From Nocardia pneumoniae NBRC 100136 (GTDB taxonomy: Bacteria > Actinomycetota > Actinomycetes > Mycobacteriales > Mycobacteriaceae): a stretch of DNA of 64,000 nt. The notes below the pieces were generated by a model. The model did no database searches, had not been told where the DNA came from, and saw nothing but the letters and a program-made list of their open reading frames with translations. Positions 1 through 10,910 of this stretch are shown here, in pieces (position 1 is the stretch's first letter; each line of letters begins with the position of its first letter). Location: assembly GCF_000308755.1 (NCBI RefSeq), contig NZ_BAGF01000042.1, positions 1 through 64,000 on the forward strand. The letters run 5' to 3'. Position numbers and translations under genes: made by a program.

Positions 1-1
1 C

Positions 2-1842
<1,841 letters not shown>

Positions 1843-1843
1843 G

Positions 1844-2788
1844 ATGACCGTCGTCGTCACGGGCGCGGCGGGGCAGGACGGCACACTGTTGTCGGACCTG
1901 CTCGCCGCGCGCGGTGAGCACGTGCTGCGGATCGGCCGCGGCGGCCCCGTCGACATCACCGACGCGGCGGCCGTCGATCACCTGATCGCGACCGAACGCC
2001 CCCGGCAGGTGTATCTGCTGGCGGCGGTGCAGCACTCCTCGCAGGACGACCACGGCGACCCGCACCAGCTGGCGCGCGCCTCGCATCGGGTGAACACGCT
2101 GCCGGTGCAGCACTTCGCGGAAGCGATCGAGCACCACCGCACCGGCACCCGCCTGTTCTACGCCGCCTCCTCGCACGTCTACGGATCCGACAGCGCGGTG
2201 TGCGACGAGGACAGCGGACTGCGGCCGGACTCGATCTACGGGGTGACGAAAGCGGCGGGCCTGCTGGCCTGCCGCGCCTACCGTGCCCGTGGCGTGTTCG
2301 CGGCCGCGGGAATCATGTTCAACCACGAATCACCCCTGCGCGCCGAGAAGTTCGTCACGCGCAAGATCGTGCGCGCGGTCGCGCGGATCCAGCGCGGCGA
2401 CACCGACGTGCTCGAGGTGGGCCGGTTGGACGCGGGCGCCGACTGGGGATACGCGCCGGACTACGTCGAGGCGATGACCCGGATCCTGGCCCTCGACGAA
2501 CCGGACGAATTCGTCGTCGCCACCGGCGAACACCATACGGTCGCGCAGTTCTGCGCGGCCGCGTTCGGCATGGCCGGACTGGACTGGAAAGACCATGTCC
2601 GCGAACGCTCCTCGGTACTCACCCGCAGCAGGCAACCACTGGTGGGTGACGCGACGAGGCTGCGCCAGCGGACCGGGTGGCGTCCGTCGGTGGACTTCCG
2701 CGGCATGGTCAGGGCCATGCTCGCCGCCGATGGCGTGCGCCTGGTGGAGCAATCGAGGCCGGTGCGCACCGGCGGAACGGATGGATAA
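1844..2788 (+). CDS. Gmd-like NAD(P)-dependent sugar-nucleotide SDR
   Basis: This 314-residue extended SDR starts with VVVTGAAGQDG, the GxxGQDG cofactor loop of the Gmd family, and has SIYGVTKAAG (YxxxK), MFNHESPLR and ADWGYAPDYVEAM. It is clearly a Gmd relative. However, the segment that normally reads TSE or SSE next to the catalytic site reads SSHVYG. The Glu that serves as the base for 5,6-dehydration in true Gmd is therefore replaced by His. It may be a reductase or epimerase acting on the 4-keto sugar rather than a second dehydratase. It starts 1 nt after the methyltransferase stop and overlaps the next start by 8 nt, so all are one operon. Confidence 0.8.
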   Translation: MTVVVTGAAGQDGTLLSDLLAARGEHVLRIGRGGPVDITDAAAVDHLIATERPRQVYLLAAVQHSSQDDHGDPHQLARASHRVNTLPVQHFAEAIEHHRTGTRLFYAASSHVYGSDSAVCDEDSGLRPDSIYGVTKAAGLLACRAYRARGVFAAAGIMFNHESPLRAEKFVTRKIVRAVARIQRGDTDVLEVGRLDAGADWGYAPDYVEAMTRILALDEPDEFVVATGEHHTVAQFCAAAFGMAGLDWKDHVRERSSVLTRSRQPLVGDATRLRQRTGWRPSVDFRGMVRAMLAADGVRLVEQSRPVRTGGTDG

Positions 2789-3974
2789 CGTGAACCTGAA
2801 CGACGAGAATGTCCTTGCCGCCCACCTGATCGCGATCGCCGACGGCGTCTACGAGGAGACCGCCGCGCGCATCGGCGAGATCGGCACCGAGACCGTGGCC
2901 GACGCGGTGCTCAAGGAGATCGCCTGGCGCGCGGGTCACGGCACCCGCCCCGGGCAGCCGGTCACCGCGGTGTTCGAGCTGACCCATGACGGCAAGCAAC
3001 TGGACTACCTGGTCACCCTCGGCGCCGACGACCCCGTGATCGCCCCGGGCACCCTGGAGGATCCGTGGCTGGTGGTGCGCCAGGACCTGGTGGAGCTGCT
3101 GCGCGCGGTCTACGGCCCGCCCGATGCCGCCATCGGCACCCGCGCCATCGCGATCAAGGACGAACCGGGGCCGGGCAGTTTCGCCCCCGACGACCCGTGG
3201 CGGCTGGCCCGCGACGCCGCCGCCGTCGCCGCCGACCGGATCGTCACCGCCAGCCGCCCCACCCATTACGACCTCAACGCGCTGTCGCTGCAGTTCGGTT
3301 CGGACAAGTGGGGCGGGCACTGGTACACCCAGCACTACGAGCGGCACTTCGCCCCACTACGCGACAGCCGGGTGCGGGTGCTGGAACTGGGCATCGGCGG
3401 ATACACCGCACCCGATGTCGGCGGCGCCTCGCTGCGCATGTGGAAGCAGTATTTCCGCCGCGGCCTGGTGTACGGGCTGGACTACTTCGACAAGTCCGGC
3501 ATCGCCGAGCCCCGCCTGCAACCACTGCAGGGCGACCAGGGCGACGCGGCGTTCCTGGACCAACTCGGCCGCTCGCTCGGCCCGTTCGACATCATCATCG
3601 ACGACGGCAGCCACATCAGCGGCGACGTGATCGCCTCGTTCCAGGCGCTGTTCGCGCATCTGCGGCCCGGCGGCCTGTACGTGGTGGAGGACACCCAGAC
3701 CTCCTACTGGTCCGGCTGGGGCGGAAGCAGCACCAGCACCGACGACCCGGCGACCACGGTCGGCTACCTGAAAACCCTCGTCGACGCCCTGCACCACCAG
3801 GAATTCGAGAAGGACTCCGGCCGCGCGGCGAGCGAGTTCGACGACTGGATCGGGGCGCTGCACTTCTACCACAACATCGTCGTCATCGAAAAACGTCGCA
3901 ACGCCGAGCAATCGGCTCCATCATGGGTGCCTCGGCACACCAATCCGATGGAGTGGATGAAGCCGAAGGAGTGA
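2781..3974 (+). CDS. MycE-like sugar O-methyltransferase
   Basis: The predicted 397-residue protein begins at ATG 2781, overlapping the preceding gene; GTG 2790 is an alternative. Length and architecture match MycE, the mycinamicin 2''-O-methyltransferase: an N-terminal helical domain of about 150 residues, then the linker SLQFGSDKWGGHWY, the SAM loop VLELGIGGY and the acidic IIIDDGSHISGD metal/SAM motif. MycE-type enzymes are Mg-dependent and methylate a hydroxyl of a deoxysugar, often after glycosyl transfer. A glycosyltransferase follows 4 nt downstream. The role is therefore predicted as O-methylation of a deoxyhexose on a glycosylated metabolite. The exact hydroxyl cannot be read from sequence. 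Confidence 0.85.
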   Translation: MDNVNLNDENVLAAHLIAIADGVYEETAARIGEIGTETVADAVLKEIAWRAGHGTRPGQPVTAVFELTHDGKQLDYLVTLGADDPVIAPGTLEDPWLVVRQDLVELLRAVYGPPDAAIGTRAIAIKDEPGPGSFAPDDPWRLARDAAAVAADRIVTASRPTHYDLNALSLQFGSDKWGGHWYTQHYERHFAPLRDSRVRVLELGIGGYTAPDVGGASLRMWKQYFRRGLVYGLDYFDKSGIAEPRLQPLQGDQGDAAFLDQLGRSLGPFDIIIDDGSHISGDVIASFQALFAHLRPGGLYVVEDTQTSYWSGWGGSSTSTDDPATTVGYLKTLVDALHHQEFEKDSGRAASEFDDWIGALHFYHNIVVIEKRRNAEQSAPSWVPRHTNPMEWMKPKE

Positions 3975-3978
3975 ATCG

Positions 3979-5151
3979 ATGAAGTTTCTTGTCGTGCCGG
4001 TGCCTTCGTCGGGGCATCTGCTGGCGATGGTGCCGTTTTGCTGGGCGCTGCGGCTGGCCGGTCACGAAGTGCTGGTCGCCTCCCGCAACGACGTGACAGC
4101 GACGGCGCTTCGGTCGGGGTTGAACGCCGTCGAGCTCACCGCTTTGAACGTGCCGATGGACCAGCTGCGCACCACGGTGAACGAAGGCATGTTTCCCCTT
4201 CCGCTGTTCGCCGACCGCGACCAGCCCAGCGGGCAGGGCCTGTGGCAGATCGCCGCACAGAACTGGCACAACCACGCCGGCCAGCACCTCGAGACGTTCG
4301 CCGCGGTGGCCAGGGATTGGGGCGCGGACGTGATCATCACCGACCCGCTGGCCACCATCGGCCGCGCGCTGGGCGCGGAACTGGATCTGCCGGTCCTGGT
4401 GCACCGCTGGGGCATCGACCCCACCGGCGGTCCGTTCACCGAACGCACCACCGCGCTGGCCGACGAAGCGGGCACGCGGCTGGCCGACCCGCTCGCCGTG
4501 CTCGACATCTGCCCGCCGCGGTTGCAGGCGCCGGACGCTCCGCCCGGTATCCCGGTGGGTTACGTCCCGTTCAACGGCACCGGCGCGTTGCCGCAGTGGC
4601 ACCGCAACGAGCACGGCCGCAAGCGGATCGCGGTCTGCATGGGCGGCAGCACCCTGAGCCTGACCGGTCCGCGGCCGCTGGAGTCGGTGCTGGCGGCGCT
4701 GGGCGAGGTGGGCGACGCCGAGGTGATCGTGGCGCTGTCCGCCCATGACCGCACCGCGGTCGGCGAGTTGCCCGACCACGTGCGGGTCGTCGAAGAGGTG
4801 CCGCTGAACCTGTTCCTGCCCGGCTGCGATCTGCTGGTGCACCACGGCGGCTCGACCACCGGCCTGACCGCGGGCTGGTTCGGGCTGCCGCAGTTGGTGC
4901 TGCCGCAGATGTTCGACCAGTTCGACTACGCCCGCGGCCTGGTGCGTACGGGCGCGGGCCTGGCCGCCGAGACCTCGGCTGCCCAGGGAGACGTCGAAGC
5001 ACTCGCCGCCTCGATCCGCGCGCTGCTGCAGGAATCCCGCTTCCGTGCGGCCGCTGAGCGGATCGGCGCCGACCTGCGCGCAGCGCCCTCCGCCCAAGAC
5101 GTGGTGGCGCAGGTGATTCCGCTGCTGGCCGCCGGGGCAGCGACCAGATGA
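3979..5151 (+). CDS. Macrolide-type GT1 glycosyltransferase
   Basis: This 390-residue GT-B enzyme starts at ATG 3979 after the ribosome site GAAGGAG. The N-terminus MKFLVVPVPSSGHL is the acceptor domain of EryCIII/DesVII-like transferases. The C-terminal nucleotide-sugar pocket reads HHGGSTTGLTAGW, then LVLPQMFDQFDYA, the usual HHGG...Q...FDQ signature. Such enzymes move an activated deoxysugar onto a lipid or polyketide aglycone in the cytoplasm. The preceding genes would supply a C- and O-methylated 6-deoxysugar. Most family members use dTDP-sugars, while the neighbours here suggest a GDP-sugar, which is unusual. Donor and acceptor are not determined. Confidence 0.88.
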   Translation: MKFLVVPVPSSGHLLAMVPFCWALRLAGHEVLVASRNDVTATALRSGLNAVELTALNVPMDQLRTTVNEGMFPLPLFADRDQPSGQGLWQIAAQNWHNHAGQHLETFAAVARDWGADVIITDPLATIGRALGAELDLPVLVHRWGIDPTGGPFTERTTALADEAGTRLADPLAVLDICPPRLQAPDAPPGIPVGYVPFNGTGALPQWHRNEHGRKRIAVCMGGSTLSLTGPRPLESVLAALGEVGDAEVIVALSAHDRTAVGELPDHVRVVEEVPLNLFLPGCDLLVHHGGSTTGLTAGWFGLPQLVLPQMFDQFDYARGLVRTGAGLAAETSAAQGDVEALAASIRALLQESRFRAAAERIGADLRAAPSAQDVVAQVIPLLAAGAATR

Positions 5152-5209
5152 GACCAGCCGCGCCGCCCCGAGCCGGAGCGGTGCGGGAACCGAAAACCGT
5201 AGGTTGCAG

Positions 5210-6775
5210 ATGATATCCAGGACATGGACCCGCTTCCGGGGTTCGCTCGACTACTACGCCGCGATGTACGCGGTGTTCGTGGTCGGCATTCTCGTCCCCG
5301 TCGTGATGATCGTGCTCGCGCTCACCGGGCTACCTGGTCCGGTCACCGCGTTACTCGGAATAACTTGCGCGGCAGTACTTTTCGTGCTGTTCGTGCCGAC
5401 CGTCCCGACGGAGTGGCGGGAGGTCGTGCGCAGCAAGCCGATCGTGGTGCGGGTGCTGTGGAGCGTGGTCATCCTGCTCGTGGTCGCGATACTGGCCCGG
5501 CTGACGCAGTTCATCCTCGACGCCGACAACGTCGACGCCTCCCTGTCGGCCGACGACGAATTCCTGGTCGAGAAGACCCACCTGTCCGGCTACATCAGCG
5601 GGGCGCTGATGGCCGAGCACGATCCCGGCAGCCTCTACGACCGGCACCGGTACGAATCGCCGCAGGCGGATTCGGTGCTGCCCAGCGTGGCCCCGCAGGA
5701 TCGCGACGCCTACCTGTACCCGCCGCCGTTCCTGCTGCTGCCGCGGTTGCTGCTGCTGTTCAGCCACGACTTCGCCACGCTGCGAGCGCTGTGGTACGCG
5801 CTGTACGTCGCGATCGTGCTGGTGGCCATGTTCGCCATCGCCCGCTGGATCGGCGGCAGGCAGGGCGGGGTGCTGGCCGCGCTGACGCCGGTGGTGTGGA
5901 TCAGCCTGCCGACGCTGGCGACCCTGCAGATCGGCAACATCCACGTGCTGGTGCTCTACGTGGGCGCGGCGGGTGCCATGGTGTTGTTCCAGTTGCGGCG
6001 CAACATCTTCGGGGGCGCTGCGTTGGCGTTCGCGATCATCGCCAAAGTGTCTCCGGCGATCCTGCTGGTCTATCTGCTCGTGCAGCGGCGCTGGCGGCCC
6101 GCGGTGTGGACCGCCGCGTTCTGCGGACTGTATTCGGCGGCGACGCTGGCGATCTTCGGCTGGGAGCCGTGGCGGATCTTCCTGTCCGACGGGACCTGGC
6201 AGCGGCTGGCCAGCGGCGAGTTCCACCAGTTCGTGCTGGTGGAGCGAGCCAATCAGCTGGTCAACTACTCGCCGTTCGGCTTGCCGTACAAGGCCGAGAT
6301 CATCGGCTGGGATATCGGCGACCCGACCGGCCCGGCTCGCCTGATCACCAACGTCTACACCCTGCTGCTGCTGATCCTGGTGGCGGTCACCGCGGTCCGC
6401 ATCCACCGGCGGGTGGCCGCGGGCGCGCAGGGTCCGCGGTTGCGCGCCGAGCAGCTGGCCATCTGGCTGGCGGTGCTGACGCTGGCGTCGTTCCGCGCAC
6501 CGTTCGGTCCGTGGGTGTACATCGCCGTCGGCGCGGTGTGGATGCTCGCGGTGTACGCCGGGCTGATGCGCGGCGGCGCGCGCACCGTCGCACTGCTCAC
6601 CGTGGCCTGGTTGGTCGTGGCGGTCTACAACGAGAACGTCTACTTCACCCTGGTGGGTCAGACGGTCATCTACGTCGCCTGCTTCGTGGTGGCCTGGCGC
6701 GCGAGCGCGGGAACCGAACCGGACCAGGCCCCGCGCACCGACGAACCCCAGGCCGAACCGGTGGCTGCCGCATGA
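5210..6775 (+). CDS. GT87-like polytopic membrane glycosyltransferase (DUF2029)
   Basis: A 521-residue membrane protein with roughly ten or more hydrophobic segments. ATG 5210 is preferred because AGG at 5201-5203 gives a 6-nt spacing; an in-frame TTG lies at 5204. After the first membrane segments there is an extracytoplasmic acidic loop (SADDEFLVEKTHLSGYISG), and later GNIHVLVLYVG and AFAIIAKVSPAIL. This layout resembles polyprenol-phosphate-dependent GT-C transferases of the GT87/DUF2029 group, such as actinobacterial mannosyltransferases. It could add a second sugar or act in wall-glycan assembly. It overlaps the flavoprotein start by ATGA, so it belongs to the tailoring operon. The specific reaction is unknown. 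Confidence 0.7.
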   Translation: MISRTWTRFRGSLDYYAAMYAVFVVGILVPVVMIVLALTGLPGPVTALLGITCAAVLFVLFVPTVPTEWREVVRSKPIVVRVLWSVVILLVVAILARLTQFILDADNVDASLSADDEFLVEKTHLSGYISGALMAEHDPGSLYDRHRYESPQADSVLPSVAPQDRDAYLYPPPFLLLPRLLLLFSHDFATLRALWYALYVAIVLVAMFAIARWIGGRQGGVLAALTPVVWISLPTLATLQIGNIHVLVLYVGAAGAMVLFQLRRNIFGGAALAFAIIAKVSPAILLVYLLVQRRWRPAVWTAAFCGLYSAATLAIFGWEPWRIFLSDGTWQRLASGEFHQFVLVERANQLVNYSPFGLPYKAEIIGWDIGDPTGPARLITNVYTLLLLILVAVTAVRIHRRVAAGAQGPRLRAEQLAIWLAVLTLASFRAPFGPWVYIAVGAVWMLAVYAGLMRGGARTVALLTVAWLVVAVYNENVYFTLVGQTVIYVACFVVAWRASAGTEPDQAPRTDEPQAEPVAAA

Positions 6776-8049
6776 GCCGCTACTGCATCATCGGCGCGGG
6801 CGCGGCCGGATTGGCCACCGCCCGCGGATTCGCCGCACACGGCCTGGACTTCGAGGTCTTGGAGGCCGCCGACGGCATCGGCGGGATCTGGGACGCGCGG
6901 CGGGCGGATTCGCCGGTCAGCCACAATACGCATGTCATCGCTTCCAAAGGGGTGCAGGCCTTTTCGGGGTTCCCGATGCCCGAGGACTATCCCGACTACC
7001 CGGGGCACGAGCTCGTGCTGCGGTATCTGCACGCCTACGCCGACGCGTTCGATCTGTGGCCGCGCATCCGGTTGAACACCGCGGTGCAGCGGATCGAACC
7101 CACGGACGACGGATGGACGGTGACCCTGGCCGACGGCTCCGAGCGCGTTTACGCGGGAGTCGTCATCGCCACCGGGCACGACCGCACCCCGCGCGGCATC
7201 GACATCCCCGGTACCAGCACCGTGCCGATGCTGCATTCCAGCGAATACCGCCATCCCGAACAGGTGCTGGGCAAACGCGTGCTGGTGGTCGGCGCCGGGC
7301 AGTCGGCCGCCGACATCCTGTCCGACTGCGCGGTGAACGCGGCGCTGACCCTGCACAGCAGCAGACGCGGGTTCTACTGCATGCCCAAGTACATGCTCGG
7401 CCGCCCGACCGACAGCATGCTGCAAGGCCGGATGTGGCGGCCGCTGCGCAAGCGGGCCTTCGAGCGGTTGTTCGGGTACCTGCGCGGCCGGTCCCGCTCG
7501 TTCGGGCTGCCGGTGCCCGACTTCGACGAGGGCATCGTCATCCCGATGCTGGGCGACCAGCTGCACCACTACTACACCCATGGCGACATCACCCCCAAAC
7601 CCGATGTCACCGCGATCGAGGACGACCGGGTCACCTTCGCCGACGGCACCGAGGAGAAGGTGGATCTGGTGGTACTGGCGACCGGGTTCGTGCCGAACTA
7701 TCCGGTCGTCGACCGCGCTCACCTCAACTGGGCCGAGGGCAGTCTGCGACCGGGCCTGTACCTCAACATCTTTCCGCCGCACACCCGCGACCTGTTCGTG
7801 GTCGGGATGGTGCGCCCGATCGGCTCGCACTGGGACGTGTACGAGAAGCAAGCCGAGTTGGTCGCCGAGTATCTGCGTGCGAAAGCGGCCGATCCGCGGC
7901 GGGTCGCGCGCTTCGACCGCGCCACGCAGGGCCGCCAACCCGACCTGTACGCCGGGCTGCGGCTCTACCACGCCGACCAGTACCCGCTGGTGGTAGAGAA
8001 ACAGGACTACGTGAACCAGCTGCGCAAGCACGCCAAGCTGTTGAAGTGA
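6772..8049 (+). CDS. Flavin-containing monooxygenase (FMO/BVMO-like)
   Basis: The predicted 425-residue flavoprotein starts at ATG 6772, overlapping the upstream stop. FAD binding is shown by CIIGAGAAGLATAR near residue 5 and NADPH binding by VLVVGAGQSAADI near residue 170. Between them lies MLHSSEYRHP, a diverged form of the FxGxxxH FMO fingerprint, and LVVLATGFVPN is the second ATG motif. Class B flavin monooxygenases hydroxylate N or S atoms or perform Baeyer-Villiger oxidation. The next gene, 11 nt downstream, is a cytochrome P450, so both probably oxidise the same metabolite. The substrate is not predictable; the keto- or amino-sugar or the aglycone are both possible. Confidence 0.85.
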   Translation: MSRYCIIGAGAAGLATARGFAAHGLDFEVLEAADGIGGIWDARRADSPVSHNTHVIASKGVQAFSGFPMPEDYPDYPGHELVLRYLHAYADAFDLWPRIRLNTAVQRIEPTDDGWTVTLADGSERVYAGVVIATGHDRTPRGIDIPGTSTVPMLHSSEYRHPEQVLGKRVLVVGAGQSAADILSDCAVNAALTLHSSRRGFYCMPKYMLGRPTDSMLQGRMWRPLRKRAFERLFGYLRGRSRSFGLPVPDFDEGIVIPMLGDQLHHYYTHGDITPKPDVTAIEDDRVTFADGTEEKVDLVVLATGFVPNYPVVDRAHLNWAEGSLRPGLYLNIFPPHTRDLFVVGMVRPIGSHWDVYEKQAELVAEYLRAKAADPRRVARFDRATQGRQPDLYAGLRLYHADQYPLVVEKQDYVNQLRKHAKLLK

Positions 8050-8060
8050 AAGGGCCGACC

Positions 8061-9410
8061 ATGAAAGCACCCGGGCCAGGTCTGGTGGAAACCGGACGCA
8101 TGCTGCCGAAATTGGCGAAGAATCCGCTCGCCACGGTGGGCGAGCTGCTGGACGGCTACGGCGACGTCGTGCGGGTCAAAGCGGGCCCGATGCTGGTCTA
8201 CCTCGTCGCCGACCCGGCGATGACCGAATACGTGCTCAAGGACAACTACACCAACTATCGCAAGAGCCCGATCTACGACGAGTTCAGCATCCTGCTCGGC
8301 GAAGGGCAGCTGACCACCAACAACCTGGAGTACTGGCGCAAGCAGCGCAAACTCATCTCACCGGCGTTCTCCCACTCGCACGTCAAGGGTTTCGCCGACG
8401 ACATCACCGACAGCGCCGCGGCGATGCTCGATGGCTGGGACGCGACGGCCGGGCAGTTCCGCGACATCTATGACGACTACGTCAAGCTGCTGCTCGCGGT
8501 GACCGGCCGGATCCTGTTCAGCATCGACCTGTCCACCGACACCACCCAGGTGACCGACGCGATGCGGGCGGCGTTCGCGTTGATCATGAAGCGGGTGAAC
8601 GCGCCGGTGAAACTGCCGCAGTCCTTCCCGACCCCCGAGGCGCGGCGGGTCGCGCGCAAGGTCGGCGAACTCGACGACGTGGTACGGCATCTCATCGAGG
8701 AACGCCGCCGCGGCGGCGACACCACCGACGTGCTCACCGCGCTGGTGCGCGCCCGCGACGAGGGCGGCCAGGGCATGCGCGAAGAGGATCTGCTCAACGA
8801 GATCAAGACCCTCCTGGTGGCCGGTCACGAGTCCCCCGCGAACGCGCTGTCGTGGGCGTGCTACCTGCTGGCCACGCACCCCGAGGTCCAGGAGCGGCTG
8901 GCCGAGGAGGTGCGCGCCGCGATCGGCGACCGACCACCGACCTTCGCCGACCTGGGGCAGCTGAGCTACTGCCGCATGGTCATCGAGGAAACCATGCGCC
9001 TGTATCCGCCCGCCTGGATCGTGGAGCGCACCCCGATCGCCGACGACGAGATCGGCGGCTACCACGTCCCGGCCGGTGCGCGAGTCACCTTGTGCATGTA
9101 CTACATCCATCGCGACAAGCGGCTGTGGGACGACCCGGAGGCGTTCCGTCCAGAGCGTTTCACCGACCAAGCGGTGGCCGAGCGGCACAAGTTCGCGTTC
9201 TTCCCGTTCTCCGGCGGTCCCCGCATCTGCCTGGGCAAGGACATGTCGATGACGGAGATGGTGCTGATCCTGGCCATGACGGTGCAGCGTTTCCGCCTCG
9301 AACTCGACGACGCCCACCCGGTGGTGCCGCTGGCGTCGGTGAATCTGCGACCGGAATTCGGCATCCGCATCCGCCCGCTCCGCCGCGTCACCGAGCCACT
9401 GACAACCTGA
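8061..9410 (+). CDS. Cytochrome P450
   Basis: The predicted protein has 449 residues from ATG 8061. The I-helix oxygen-activation motif is AGHES (254-258), the K-helix ExxR is ETMR (310-313), and the heme loop is FSGGPRICLG with ligand Cys390. The N-terminal half (YWRKQRKLISPAFSHSHV) looks more like the CYP4/CYP102-like fatty-acid or terpene hydroxylases than the short bacterial macrolide P450s. It has no membrane anchor, so it needs separate redox partners, and none are encoded in the window. It is the last gene of the tailoring operon and is followed directly by a strong hairpin. Substrate unknown, probably the glycosylated product or its lipid part. Confidence 0.93.
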   Translation: MKAPGPGLVETGRMLPKLAKNPLATVGELLDGYGDVVRVKAGPMLVYLVADPAMTEYVLKDNYTNYRKSPIYDEFSILLGEGQLTTNNLEYWRKQRKLISPAFSHSHVKGFADDITDSAAAMLDGWDATAGQFRDIYDDYVKLLLAVTGRILFSIDLSTDTTQVTDAMRAAFALIMKRVNAPVKLPQSFPTPEARRVARKVGELDDVVRHLIEERRRGGDTTDVLTALVRARDEGGQGMREEDLLNEIKTLLVAGHESPANALSWACYLLATHPEVQERLAEEVRAAIGDRPPTFADLGQLSYCRMVIEETMRLYPPAWIVERTPIADDEIGGYHVPAGARVTLCMYYIHRDKRLWDDPEAFRPERFTDQAVAERHKFAFFPFSGGPRICLGKDMSMTEMVLILAMTVQRFRLELDDAHPVVPLASVNLRPEFGIRIRPLRRVTEPLTT

Positions 9411-9417
9411 CTCGCGA

Positions 9418-9446
9418 CCACGCCCGGTAGCGCACACCGGGCGTGG
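9418..9446 (+). terminator. Strong stem-loop after the P450 operon
   Basis: An 11-bp perfect stem (CCACGCCCGGT pairing with ACCGGGCGTGG) encloses a 7-nt loop, starting 7 nt after the P450 stop. There is no long U-tract, only GAAAT after the stem, as is common for actinobacterial terminators. It marks the likely end of the tailoring operon. Confidence 0.7.
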
Positions 9447-9464
9447 AAATGCCCGCCGGGCAAG

Positions 9465-9612
9465 TCACTTGAACGCCTCGACGTTACGGGCAGCCCATTC
9501 GGCGAAGGCGCGGGTGGGCGGCCGAGCAGGCGCTCCACGTCGGGGCTGACGGCTTGCTCGGCAGCGGTTCGTGGAACTGGAGCGCCGCATCACCACGATC
9601 ACGTCCAAGGTT
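9465..9612 (-). pseudogene. Remnant of an NmrA/SDR-type NAD(P)-binding protein (C-terminus)
   Basis: Three minus-strand frames each carry a piece of one familiar protein tail. One frame reads ALQFHEPLP, the next EQAVSPDVERLLGRPP, and the last PTRAFAEWAARNVEAFK followed by a stop. Joined in order they give the typical C-terminal end of NmrA-like NAD(P)H-binding oxidoreductases. At least two frameshifts separate the pieces and nothing recognisable lies further upstream, so this is a decayed gene. The surrounding stretch 9447-9772 holds no other supported gene. Confidence 0.6.
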
Positions 9613-9772
9613 GCTGACCCAGCGGCTGCGGCAGCTGGAAGCGGTCGGTCAACCTGGACAAGGTCGAGAAGGCCCGACAGGACTATGACGTCAGGCATCG
9701 AATCCCCGACCGTCGACCGTGATGTGGACGGCCACCGGCGATCTCGGTCGGGAAAGCTGGTCGGCGAGGGCG

Positions 9773-10732
9773 TCATCCCATGAAGTGGACGATCGAGAGC
9801 GTTCCGGCGGCCAGGCAGTACACCGCGAACGGCAGCAGTGTCCGGGTCTGGAAATACCGCTCCAGGAACCGCACTGCCAGCCATGACGACACCCCGGACA
9901 CCACGGCGCCGACCAGTACCGGACCCGAGATTCCGTCGGTTTTCGATCCGGCCAGTTCCGGCATCTCCAGCACTCCTGCGCCCAGGATGGCCGGAGTGGC
10001 GAGCAGGAAGGCGAATTTGGCCGCGTGCTCGTGTTCGAGGCCGCGCCACAAGCCGCCGACCATGGTCAGGCCCGCACGGCTGAACCCGGTCAGCAGCGCG
10101 CCGACTTGGGCGAAGCCGATGCCGAGGGCGTCCCCGACCCCGAGGGCGGCCAGTGGCCGGTCGGACTGGCGGCGAGTTCGCGCCTCGGCGGGAAGACCTC
10201 TGCGGGCCTCCCGCCGGGCGAATCGTCGACCGTATTCCGCCAGTGACGGCTCGTTGCGTCGGCGCAGTCCCTCACCGACGATCAGCACGACACCGTTCAG
10301 TGTCAGAAAGATCCCGGCGTAGATCGGCGCCGCGAACAGAGCATGCAGCGGATGTTCCAGCAGCGAGCCGAGGACGGCGACAGGAATCGTGGCGATCACG
10401 ATCAGCCACGCCAGCCGCTGAGGGATGGTGTCGAGGCGCCCGGTGCGCAGTGACGTGATGAACCCGGCGACGATGGCACACCAGTCCCGCCAGTAATGAG
10501 CCAGCAGCGCCACCACCGTCGCCACGTGCAAGGCGACCACGAACGCCAGATACGATGTGCCCGTGCCGGACTCGCCCTCCGCGGTCAGCTTCTCCCAATC
10601 GCCGCCGAGCCACGCGGCAACCAGCACGGAATGCCCCAGGCTCGAGATCGGGAACAGCTCCGTGACACCCTGCACCGCACCGATCACGGTCGCTTGAACA
10701 TATGTGAGCATCGTTTCGAGTCTCGCATGCAC
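9773..10732 (-). CDS. Divergent UppP/BacA-type undecaprenyl-diphosphatase paralogue
   Basis: The predicted 319-residue membrane protein has about eight hydrophobic segments. ATG 10732 is preferred because GGAG sits 5 nt upstream; ATG 10711 is possible. Motif 1 reads GAVQGVTELFPISSLGH and motif 2 reads TGFSRAGLT. In standard UppP these are [11 protein letters not shown] and PGxSRSGxT, so the Glu and Arg of the active site are kept while flanking residues differ. UppP hydrolyses undecaprenyl diphosphate on the outer membrane face to recycle the lipid carrier. A canonical copy is present at 33928-34872. This one may have another lipid-pyrophosphate substrate or give bacitracin-type resistance; that is inference. 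Confidence 0.8.
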   Translation of the reverse strand: MHARLETMLTYVQATVIGAVQGVTELFPISSLGHSVLVAAWLGGDWEKLTAEGESGTGTSYLAFVVALHVATVVALLAHYWRDWCAIVAGFITSLRTGRLDTIPQRLAWLIVIATIPVAVLGSLLEHPLHALFAAPIYAGIFLTLNGVVLIVGEGLRRRNEPSLAEYGRRFARREARRGLPAEARTRRQSDRPLAALGVGDALGIGFAQVGALLTGFSRAGLTMVGGLWRGLEHEHAAKFAFLLATPAILGAGVLEMPELAGSKTDGISGPVLVGAVVSGVSSWLAVRFLERYFQTRTLLPFAVYCLAAGTLSIVHFMG

Positions 10733-10910
10733 ACTCCGAAAACCGCCGGTGGGCCTGCACGCCAGTGGTAATGCCGAACGCGCCGCGCCTCAGCGGTTTT
10801 CGTATCAGCGCATCGGTTCGCTGCACCGTGTCACCGAGCCAGTGACGACCTGACCGGAAGCGCACCAACCCTGGCCGGGTGCGGGGTCCGTTGTACCGCG
10901 GATGTGCCCG

